DNA of 42,349 nt. Origin: Deltaproteobacteria bacterium (GTDB lineage Bacteria; Myxococcota_A; Polyangia; Haliangiales; JADYYK01). The notes beneath the pieces are model-generated. The model made no database searches. It was not told where the DNA came from and saw nothing but the letters and a program-made list of their open reading frames with translations. Position 1 is the stretch's first letter; every line of letters begins with the position of its first letter. The translations under genes and the position numbers were made by a program. Of the stretch, positions 30,066-39,800 are shown piece after piece. The DNA is taken from NCBI GenBank assembly GCA_020853705.1, contig JADYYK010000246.1, positions 1 through 42,349 on the forward strand, written 5' to 3'.

Positions 30066-30088
30066 TGGATTAGTCTTTAGGATTAGCA

Positions 30089-30118
30089 ACCTTAGCCGGT
30101 TGGCCGGGGGCTTGGCAA
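30089..30118 (-). promoter_or_regulatory. Promoter between 6S RNA and the cyclo-ligase gene
   Basis: On the minus strand: TTGCCA (30113-30118), 18-base spacer, TAAGGT (30089-30094). It would give the cyclo-ligase/rny/ymdB/tyrS genes their own transcript below the 6S terminator. Confidence 0.4.
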
Positions 30119-30142
30119 CCGCGAAGGCTCCCTCCAATGCCG

Positions 30143-30151
30143 AAAAAAAAA
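30143..30151 (-). terminator. T9 run ending the 6S RNA transcript
   Basis: Nine consecutive A on the plus strand (T on the transcribed minus strand) follow directly after the GC-rich closing stem of the 6S RNA. This is the longest such run in the window. Confidence 0.6.
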
Positions 30152-30341
30152 TCCCCCCGCCTGGGCCGTGTGAGGAGACAGTCAGAGCCCTTGGTCGGGG
30201 GATCGACGTCTCACGTGGGCGCTCCGGGGTGCCTATCAGGCGCGACTGGGTCCAGTCGCGCACACCAGGCACCGGTTGGAACTCCCGATTCCGAGGTGTT
30301 GGGTCCTCATCGCCTCATCACGAACCCCGCAGGGGGAAAGA
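30152..30341 (-). ncRNA. ssrS: 6S RNA (SsrS)
   Basis: The call rests on synteny and structure. The region lies between zapA and the 5-formyl-THF cyclo-ligase gene, the classic location of ssrS. On the minus strand the two ends can pair (TCCCCC-rich 5' end with GGGGGGA-rich 3' end, then GTGATGAG with CTCCTCAC). A long apical hairpin spans 30229-30272: GTGCCT/AGGCAC outer stem, an asymmetric loop, and a 10-bp inner stem GCGCGACTGG/CCAGTCGCGC. The centre between ends and apex is weakly paired, like the open-promoter-mimicking bubble. Length about 190 is typical. 6S RNA sequesters sigma-70 RNA polymerase in stationary phase. Ends are approximate. Confidence 0.75.
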
Positions 30342-30348
30342 TCGTGGA

Positions 30349-30654
30349 CTATTTGGCCTTGGTTCTGCTCGGTGCTGCGTCCTCCAGGGTTTTGCGCAAC
30401 GCACGTGCTCGTTCTCGCACGCCCTCCCGTAGACCCGCCCGCGCTGCGCGCTCTCTGAACAGCTCGTCCGCAATGTTCAGCGCGGTCAGGAGAGCGACGT
30501 CATAAGAAGCGACCCCACCACGGGCGGCCGCCGTCTCCTTCACGCGCGTATCCACGAACTCGGCCAATCGAGCGACGTAGCCTTCGTCTGCATCGGTCCG
30601 CAGGGCCAGCTTCTGACCAGCGACAGACAGCGTGATGGGCCTCTTGGAAGACAT
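30349..30654 (-). CDS. zapA: Cell division protein ZapA
   Basis: A 101-residue protein: KRPITLSVAGQKLALRTD followed by helices with YVARLAEFVDTRV and the coiled coil ALLTALNIADELFRERA. It binds FtsZ and promotes Z-ring assembly. The start at ATG 30654 fits the family; an upstream ATG seven codons earlier is possible. It is the first gene of the cluster that continues with 6S RNA. Confidence 0.88.
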   Translation of the reverse strand: MSSKRPITLSVAGQKLALRTDADEGYVARLAEFVDTRVKETAAARGGVASYDVALLTALNIADELFRERAARAGLREGVRERARALRKTLEDAAPSRTKAK

Positions 30655-30850
30655 GGCCCACACCATAGCCGACACTTCAGGCGATCAAAACAAGGGTCCG
30701 CTGGGCGTCCGCGAGCGTTCTGCGATCGATAAGCGAATCGTGCCTTGCGAGATCAACCGTGCGCCTGTGCACGCACGCTGTCAACCCCGAAAATGGGCCG
30801 ATTTTCAGCCGCAATGCAGCATTTCCTGATTTCCGAAACATGGCAGCCGT

Positions 30851-30879
30851 TTGCGTTCGCGGGCCCGAAGTGCTACCCA
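30851..30879 (+). promoter_or_regulatory. tRNA-Lys promoter
   Basis: TTGCGT (30851-30856), 17-base spacer, TACCCA (30874-30879), 25 bases before the tRNA. The TACCC-type -10 is shared with the tRNA-Glu promoter. Confidence 0.5.
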
Positions 30880-30904
30880 GGTTGCTCCCTGTTTTCATCA
30901 TCCG

Positions 30905-30977
30905 GGGCCCATAGCTCAGCTGGTAGAGCAGCGGCCTTTTAAGCCGTTAGTCGCAGGTTCAAATCCTGCTGGGCTCA
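30905..30977 (+). tRNA. tRNA-Lys (UUU)
   Basis: A 73-base cloverleaf: acceptor GGGCCCA/TGGGCTC with one G-T pair, D arm GCTC/GAGC, anticodon stem GCGGC/GCCGT with loop CTTTTAA (anticodon TTT), T arm GCAGG-TTCAAAT-CCTGC and discriminator A. CCA is not encoded. The MBL-fold gene begins 35 bases downstream, so both may be on one primary transcript. Confidence 0.97.
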
Positions 30978-31012
30978 CTCTCTCACTCCCCGATCTCTCG
31001 GAGGTCGATCGC

Positions 31013-31942
31013 TTGGGTCGATTCGATGATCGCGCCACCAGGCCCATCCGCGGCCTCGGCGACATGCTGCGCTGGAAGCTCCTGCGGCGCGGCGTCGCCG
31101 AAGCGCGCAAGCGGCCCCGCGATCCCGCCTTCAAGATGCCGGTGCGCGAGCCCGACCTCGCGCTGCTGGCGTCGCCGCGCGCGTCGCTGACCTGGATCGG
31201 CCACGCCACCTTCGCGCTGCGCCTCGGCGGCAAGCTGATCCTGACCGACCCGGTGTGGGGCCGCGCCGGTGGGCTGGTGGCGCGCCAGGTCGCGCCCGGC
31301 GTCGCCTTCGAGGCGCTGCCCGCGGCGGACATCGTGCTGGTCACGCACAATCACATGGACCACATGGATCTGCCCACGCTGCGGCGGCTCGGCCCCGAGG
31401 CGCTGTACGTGGTGCCGCTCGGCAACGCCGACCTGCTGCGCAAGGAGGGCCTGCTCAACGTCATCGAGCTCGACTGGTGGGAGACCCACCGCCTGGGCAG
31501 CAACCTCGAGGTCACGCTGGTGCCGTCGCGCCACTGGTCGATGCGCATGCCGTGGAACCGCAACGACATGCTGTGGGGCGGCTTCGTGGTGCGCGGCCCC
31601 GAGGGCGTGGCCTACCACTCGGGCGACACCGCGTTCTTCGACGACTTCGCCGAGATCGGCCGCCGCGCCGGCCCCATCGACTGGGCCATGCTGCCCATCG
31701 GCGCCTATGAACCGCGCTGGTTCATGGAGCCGCAGCACATGAACGTCGACGAGGCGGTGCGCGCCTACGAGCTGCTCGGCGCGCGGACCATGGTGGCCAT
31801 GCACTGGGGCACGTTCGTGCTCACCGACGAGCCCATCGACGAGCCGCCCACGCGCCTGCGCACGCTCAGCAGCGAGCGCGGTTATGGCGGCGACAAGGTC
31901 TGGCTGCTCGACATCGGCGAGTCGCGCGCGCTGGGGCGCTGA
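31013..31942 (+). CDS. Metallo-beta-lactamase-fold hydrolase (UlaG/NAPE-PLD-like)
   Basis: A 309-residue metallohydrolase. The metal motif is THNHMDHMD (HxHxDH), with a Trp-rich segment (RHWSMRMPWNRND), SGDTAFFDDF and the C-terminal MHWGTF. Members of this subgroup act on phospholipids or cyclic phosphates/lactones; the substrate is unknown. I chose TTG 31013 as start because GGAGG (31000-31004) is eight bases upstream; the first ATG (31064) would remove 17 residues and has no ribosome site. The stop is directly adjacent to the stop of the convergent radical SAM gene. Confidence 0.88.
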   Translation: MGRFDDRATRPIRGLGDMLRWKLLRRGVAEARKRPRDPAFKMPVREPDLALLASPRASLTWIGHATFALRLGGKLILTDPVWGRAGGLVARQVAPGVAFEALPAADIVLVTHNHMDHMDLPTLRRLGPEALYVVPLGNADLLRKEGLLNVIELDWWETHRLGSNLEVTLVPSRHWSMRMPWNRNDMLWGGFVVRGPEGVAYHSGDTAFFDDFAEIGRRAGPIDWAMLPIGAYEPRWFMEPQHMNVDEAVRAYELLGARTMVAMHWGTFVLTDEPIDEPPTRLRTLSSERGYGGDKVWLLDIGESRALGR

Positions 31943-33511
31943 CTAGGGCTTCAGCAGCTCGGCCAGCAGCTTTTCGTCGTCGTCACGCACCTGGTGGGCG
32001 CCGATGCCGCCCATGATGCGGTGCTCGTCGTCGGGGCGCACCACCCTGGGCTTGGGGAGAGCCTTCCTGGCTGCCGCCTGCTGCGCCGCCTTGGCGGCCA
32101 CGCGCGCGCGCAGGGCCGCGGCGTCGGCGTCCTCCTGGCTGACCTGGGTCAGGCCCTGCTGCGCGTCAGCGTCGCCGAGGCGGCTCATGCCGCTCATGCC
32201 GCCGAGCTCGCTGGCCGCGGCGCAGCCGGTGTCGGCCGCCGTCGCGGCGCCGGCCAGCCCGCGCTTCTGCTTGACGATGCGGAGCAGGCTGGGCGTCGAC
32301 GCCGCCACGAAGCCGAGCGCGCTGGCCCCGACCATCAGCCCCGCGAGCGCCCGGGTGCGCCGCGGGCGGCTGGGGGCGACGCCGATCGAGCGCAGCTCAC
32401 CGGCGGCTGCGGCGGCGCGCTCGTGCTGGTGCTCGTGCTGGTGCTCGTGCCGGTGCTGGTGCTCGTGCTGGTGCTGGTGCTCGTGCTCGTGCTCGTGCTC
32501 GGGCCTGAGCATGGCGCCGACCACGAGGCCGATGTCGCGGCGCATGCGCTTCCACTCGGCGCCCATGTCCCCCATGCGCCGCATGTCCCCGGTCTCGAGA
32601 TAGCTGGCACACGCACACTCGCCCTTGGTCGAGCAGTGCAGCCCGTCGGCGAACACCCGGCGCACGATGTCCTCGAACGGCTGGTCGACATGGCCGATGC
32701 GCAGCGCCGCCTCGGGCCCGTCATCGCGATCCTCGCCCACCATCGGCGAGCACGGATACAGGTCCCCGCGCGTCGCGACCACCACCTGCGGCCGCTTGCC
32801 CAGGCGCCGCCCCGGCGCCGCCTCGCCGATGGCGTCGGCCAGCGGCGTGAAGCGCACCTCGCGCCCGGCCGCGCGCTGGCTCACCAGCTCGGCCCCGACC
32901 TCGAGCAGCTGCGCGCGCAGCTCGTCCCGCGCCTCCGCCGTCCACTGCGCCGTGAAGTCCAGGTTGGCCTGGACCTGCTCGACGCCCTCGTTCCACAGCC
33001 ACTCCACCGACTGCGCCAGCAGTGCCACCGTCGCCGGCGTCACCACCATCATGGCGTCGGGCGCCGCCTCGGCATCGACCAGCGCGCGCAGCCCCTTGAC
33101 CACCGCGTCGAACGACGAGCGCGCCTTGCCGCCCCCGTACAGGCGCGCGGTGTCATGGGCCTCGCGCACACCATCGATCGACACGCACACCCGCATGCCG
33201 CTGCCGACGATCCACTCGATGTGCTCGCGCCCGAGCACCGTCGCGTTGGTGGTCGCCTGCAGCACCAGCCGACACCTGGCCTGCTCCGCCAGCCGCCGCG
33301 CCTGCCCCGCCGCCTCGCGCATGGCCGCGAAGGCCAGGAAGGGCTCGCCGCCGAAGAAGCCCAGCTGCGCGACCTCGGGCGCGTCCGCGAACATCAGCTG
33401 CACCGCCCGCCGTCGCACCGCCTCCGACATCTCGCCGCCGTGGTGCGCGCCCGCGTAGCAGTAGGTGCAGGCCAGGTTGCAGCGATGCGTCAGGACCAGC
33501 GAGACATCCAT
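31943..33511 (-). CDS. Radical SAM protein with auxiliary-cluster domain, His/Glu tract and membrane helix (paralogue A)
   Basis: A 522-residue protein, third of three tandem paralogues. The radical SAM motif CNLACTYC (C11, C15, C18) opens the protein, GGEP follows at 54-57. A SPASM/twitch-like region near residues 250-320 has LYPCSPMVGED and LHCSTKGECACASYLETGD, giving four Cys for one auxiliary cluster. A His/Gln/Glu tract (about 338-364) is followed by a hydrophobic segment (GLMVGASALGFVAAS) and a tail with TQVSQEDADAAALRARVAA. The last part (HRIMGGIGAH and on) differs from the paralogues. Radical SAM/SPASM proteins often modify peptides; no precursor gene is visible. The start has GAGGGAG ahead of it, 11 bases after gene B. 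Confidence 0.85.
   Translation of the reverse strand: MDVSLVLTHRCNLACTYCYAGAHHGGEMSEAVRRRAVQLMFADAPEVAQLGFFGGEPFLAFAAMREAAGQARRLAEQARCRLVLQATTNATVLGREHIEWIVGSGMRVCVSIDGVREAHDTARLYGGGKARSSFDAVVKGLRALVDAEAAPDAMMVVTPATVALLAQSVEWLWNEGVEQVQANLDFTAQWTAEARDELRAQLLEVGAELVSQRAAGREVRFTPLADAIGEAAPGRRLGKRPQVVVATRGDLYPCSPMVGEDRDDGPEAALRIGHVDQPFEDIVRRVFADGLHCSTKGECACASYLETGDMRRMGDMGAEWKRMRRDIGLVVGAMLRPEHEHEHEHQHQHEHQHRHEHQHEHQHERAAAAAGELRSIGVAPSRPRRTRALAGLMVGASALGFVAASTPSLLRIVKQKRGLAGAATAADTGCAAASELGGMSGMSRLGDADAQQGLTQVSQEDADAAALRARVAAKAAQQAAARKALPKPRVVRPDDEHRIMGGIGAHQVRDDDEKLLAELLKP
32420..32500. repeat. GTGCTC/GTGCTG hexamer array in radical SAM paralogue A
   Basis: Degenerate tandem hexamers read on the minus strand as GAGCAC/CAGCAC, encoding alternating Glu/Gln-His. 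Interruptions (Gln and Arg codons) show it is older or less homogeneous than the array in paralogue B. Confidence 0.85.
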
Positions 33512-33522
33512 CGATCACTCCC

Positions 33523-35009
<1,487 letters not shown>

Positions 35010-35010
<1 letters not shown>

Positions 35011-36527
35011 CAGAACTCCATGTCGCCCTGGATCATGACGCCCCCGAAGTGGTGATCGGGCGGCTTCGGCTTCTTCGGCCGCGGCTTGACCGCGACCTGC
35101 TGCGCCGCCTTGGCCGCGATCCGCGCGCGCAGGGCGGCCTCGTCGGCGTCCTCCTGGCTGACCAGCGTCATCCCGGCCAGCGCCGCGCCATCGACGCTCA
35201 TGCCGCCGACACCCTTGGTCGCGCTGCCGGCGACGTCGGCCGCCGTCGCGGTCGCCGCGCAGGCCCGCTTCTGCTTGACCACGCGCAGCAGGCCGGGCGC
35301 CGACGCCGACACGAACCCGAGCGCGCTGGCCCCCACCATCACGCTGGCCACCAGCCGCGTGCGCGACGGGCTGGTCGCCGCCAGCGACCGCAGCGGCCCC
35401 GCCGCGCCAGCGACCGCCAGCACCGGCGCCAGCGCCAGCGCGGCGCGATTGCGCGCTTCGTCCGGCGTCGCGTCCGCGTCCGCGCCCGTCTGTGCCTGGG
35501 CCTGCGCCGCCACCGGCGCGGTCTCGCCCAGCAGCCGACCGACCACCAGCCCGACCTCGCGCTTCATCCGCTTCCAGTCAGCGCCGACTGACCCCATCCG
35601 GTTCATGTCGCCAGTCTCCATGTAACTGGCACAGGCACACTCGCCCTTCTTCGAACAGTGCAATCCCTCTTCAAAGACCTTCTTCACGATGTCGCTGAAC
35701 GGCTCGCTCAGATGGCCAATCCGCAGCGCCGCCTCGGGCCCATCATCCCTGTCCTCACCCACCATCGGCGAGCACGGATACAGGTTCCCGCTGGTCGCGA
35801 CCACGACATGTGGCCGCTTGACCCGGCGCAGCGCCGGCACGACCTCGCCGATGGCGTCCGCGAGCGGCGCGAACGACACCTCGCGCCCCTCGCGCCGCTG
35901 CCGCACCAGCTCCGCCCCGACCTCGAGCAGCTGCTCGCGCAGCACGACCCGCGCCCCGGCCTCCCACTCCGCCGTGAAGTCCAGGTTGGCGCGCACCACA
36001 TCGACGCCCTCGTTCCACAGCCAGGTCACCGACTCCGCCAGCCACCCCACCGTGGCCGGCGTGATGACCATCAGCGCATCCGGCCCCGCCCCCGCATCCA
36101 CCAGCGCGCGCAGCCCCTTGACCACCGCATCGAACGAGCTCCGCCCCCCCTTCAGCGGCCGCCCCCGCTCATGCGCCTCCCGCACCCCATCAATGGAAAC
36201 GCAGACCTGGACCCCATTCCCCACCACCCACTCGACCTGCTCCCGCCCCAGCGCCGTCCCATTCGTGGTCGCCTGCATGATCAGCCGACACCCCGCCGCC
36301 GCCGCCACCACCCTCGCCCGCGCCGCCGCCTCCTTCATCGCCGCGAACGCCAGGAACGGCTCCCCACCAAAGAACCCCAGCTGCGCCAGCTCCGCCCCAT
36401 CCGCCACCAGCAGCTCGACCGCCCGCCCCCTGACCTCCCCCGTCATTTCAGCTAGATGGTGGTCCCCCGCATAGCAGTACCCGCACGCCAGATTGCACCG
36501 ATGGGTCAGCACCAGCGAAACATCCAT
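35010..36527 (-). CDS. Radical SAM protein with auxiliary-cluster domain and membrane helix (paralogue C, first in operon)
   Basis: A 505-residue protein and the first gene of the triplet. C11/C15/C18 form CNLACGYC and GGEP is at 54-57. The region VVVATSGNLYPCSPMVGED and LHCSKKGECACASY carries four Cys. In place of a His/Glu tract it has an Ala/Gln/Asp-rich linker (AQAQAQTGADADA) with remnants of hexamer repetition. The hydrophobic segment, KQKR, GGMSVDGAALAGMTLVSQED and ALRARIAAKAAQQ blocks are shared with B. It ends FGGVMIQGDMEF. The start lies 82 bases from tRNA-Glu on the other strand. I cannot define its promoter. What the enzyme modifies is unknown. Confidence 0.85.
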
Positions 36528-36567
36528 GGCCAGGTGCTACGCCGCCGTTCCCAAAACGATCTCCCCT

Positions 36568-36596
36568 ACTTGACACCCGGATCCCCGACTGCTACC
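36568..36596 (+). promoter_or_regulatory. tRNA-Glu promoter
   Basis: Perfect TTGACA (36568-36573), 17-base spacer, TACCCC (36591-36596), 13 bases before the tRNA. It occupies the same intergenic space as the unlocated promoter of the radical SAM triplet on the other strand. Confidence 0.6.
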
Positions 36597-36609
36597 CCTA
36601 CCCACCTCC

Positions 36610-36826
<217 letters not shown>

Positions 36827-39800
36827 TCAGGACAAGGTCAGCAAGGCCTGCTGCGGATGCATACGAATGAAGGCGTCAATTAGACCGAGCATCTCGGCGC
36901 TTGCGACTACGTTCAGACCCATCGTTGAGACCAGCGTCCGGCGGAGCAATCTCATGCCCACCAGCGCGTCCTTGCGGCCGCCCAGAGCCTCGATGATGGC
37001 AAACCCAAAGGCGTTGCGCCGCTCGGGCAGCACGACTCCTCCGTGAATCTCCTTTAGAATCATGGCGCTGATTGCGGCGGCGGGGCCGACGGGAAACTGC
37101 TCTCTTCCTATCAATGCACGGAGTTCACGCAGCGGCCGCTCCACCGGGTCGTAGTCGGCCAACCGACACGAGGCCTGGACAATCCCCTCACGGAGAAAGA
37201 TGCCTTGGTACTCGTACCCGGCCAGTCGGGCCGAGTTCTCATCCCTCGTCGCCTCTCCTACGGTTCCCCTGAGCACGGCGGCGTCGAGCAAGCCCTGAGT
37301 CCCAACTGCGACCCCACCCCGTTGCCGGCTCGACACCGCCATGCTCAGATCGTCCGTCCACAGGACGCAATCCGTCTCCAGGCTGGCGACGATCGTCTCC
37401 GCCCCCCACTGCTGATGAAGACCCAAGAGGAGCGACCTGTCTTCGGGTCGGAGAGTCGCGAAAGCTGGCGTTGGGACAACCTGACATTGCTCCACCACGT
37501 GTGCGGCTGCCACAGCGACCCGAGACCACCACTCGGTATCCATCGCGACGAACGCCAGCCCGGACGGCGACGACACTAGACGGGAACTCTCTCTGGTTCG
37601 ACTACTCCCTCTAGCAAATGATAGGACCGCATCACGAGTCGCGTATGTCATCCTCCAGGTCCAACCTGCGTCCCAGAGGTCGTCTCGAAGTCCAAGAAGT
37701 ACGATTGTCGCCACCGCACTCACGTCGACTAGCACCGCCTGGCGATTCACCGCGGCATCGACGGCCGCCTCGTGAAGCGCGAGGTCACCGTCTCCGGCGC
37801 ACACTTCGATGCCCTCGGCCATCGCCACATCGAGCTGACAAACAATGGGATGCTCGCGCAGCGCTTGGCTGAGACTCGACAGAGAAAGTGCCCGCCCACG
37901 ATAGTGTTCCAGGACGGCGCCGACTGCGACAGCCCTCTCCTCGTTCACCCTTACGAGATACTTCATCTGCTCGTCGGCAAGGGGGGCTCCGCTGGTGCTA
38001 ACCGTCACAGACTGCACATCATCCCGCTCGGGAAACAGAAACCCAAACTGATCCATGCTGTCGTGGACGCGACGAAGATACTTCGTTGCGAGCGCAACGA
38101 TCTCTACGCGCTTCGCATTCGCACCCTGCGAAAGCGCAAATGCCTCACCAACCACCCTTCCCATGAACGGCCTGGCGCGCGGACCATCAGCTCGAGTCTC
38201 CTCGCCTTCGCGCAGGCGGGGGCCATCCTCGATGACGAGCCAATGCTGTCCCTGACCTCCGATTTCCTGGTAACAAACGGCCACCCCCGGTGCAACCCGT
38301 GCCGGCTGCGCAGGTCGGCGCTCCTGCGGAATGCCGAAGAAGCTTTGGATATAGAGAACATGAGCCTCGTGCTCGGTCCAATGGCAGCGAAGAATCTCGT
38401 ATGCATGAGCAAGGGCACTTTCAAAGACGCCCATATCCATAAGGAGTCTCACCACACGCCGCCCGATCTCCAAGTCCTCCGCGGCGTCCGGCAAGCGACC
38501 CAGATCGACAACCACCTCAGACAGAAGGCCCAAGCGGTAGGCTGCCATCGAAAGCCACAGCGCAATCATCCGCCCCCCGGGATTTGCCCGCGCATACTCG
38601 CTGAGCACGTTGTAGCATTGCCTCGGGTCTGAAAATTGGAGGAGCCCAGCCTCGACTTCGATGAGCGTCTCGTCACTGCTGCCGTTCTCCCTGAGCAGTC
38701 GGCACTGTTCCAAGACGAGGGCGTGGTCTTGCACCTCATGAGCACACTGGATCAACGAGAGGGTGTCCGGACACTTCATGCCGGCAACGGCAAGCGTCCG
38801 CCAGATAGCGAGCGCACTGCTCTTGTGACCCACCCGCCCTAGCACGACCGCAAGGGTCCGACGTGCTACGGCGGGCTCGTCGTTCCTCATTCCCTCAAGA
38901 GCACGCTCGGCCAGCGCGGCTGCATTGGCGAGGTTACCACGCTCGGCCTCGACTGACGCCTCCAATGCTCTCTTTAGACACTCGCTCACGGCAGCGGCTC
39001 TAACGAGGCTGTCCGCGTCGTCCAGAAGGCGTTGCGCTATCAGGATCTTAACGGCATTCACCAGCGCCGGTTCGCCGAGCGTCCGCGAGTTCTCAGAAAG
39101 GCGGCGATAAATGGCCAACGCCTCCACTTGGGTTGGAACGTCGTCCTCAAGAACCATTGCGAGAAACAACGCCGGCCAGTCGTCGATAGCGCATCCAACA
39201 GCTTCGCGGATGAGCGCAATGGCTCGCGACCGATCGCCAACGAGCAACTTCTCCGCGCGGAGCAGTAGTACGTCGGGATCGTTCGGGCGCAGGCGGCCAG
39301 CCTGCTCAAGGTCATCCAACTCCCCGCTGGTATCGCCAAGCAGAAAGCGAACTCGGGAGCGGGCGACGTAGGCATCACAGTGTTCCTGGTCGTATTCATC
39401 CGTCACACACCGAGATATTGCGACGGAAAGGCTGCTCTCAGCGCGCTTGAGACCCGCTCGATCAACTGGTGCACTCGGGCCCCGATGCCCTGACCGGAGG
39501 GCCGCTGTCTGCAGCCCGAAAAGCGCGTTTCCGACGTGCAGCGGCCCCCATGGTTCGGTCGGCGCGATAGCGTCGAGCCGTCGTCCGAGTTCTACCGCCT
39601 GGGTGTATTCGCCCGTACGATTCGCACGGTCACACAGCGCAAAGAGGACTTCCATACGATCGAGCCACAGGCTCACCGACTCCAGAAGCACGTGAAGCGA
39701 TTCGCTGGCGGGAGCCGTTCGGACAAACACCACAGCGGCTCGTTCACACTTGTGCACTTCGACCAGCGGCCTTGCGATTCGAAACGCCTCCCCGTGCTCG

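Noticed and set aside
30677..30904. Small genes between zapA and tRNA-Lys
   Set aside because: The short frames on both strands have no ribosome sites and no coding bias; I see only promoter elements in this gap.
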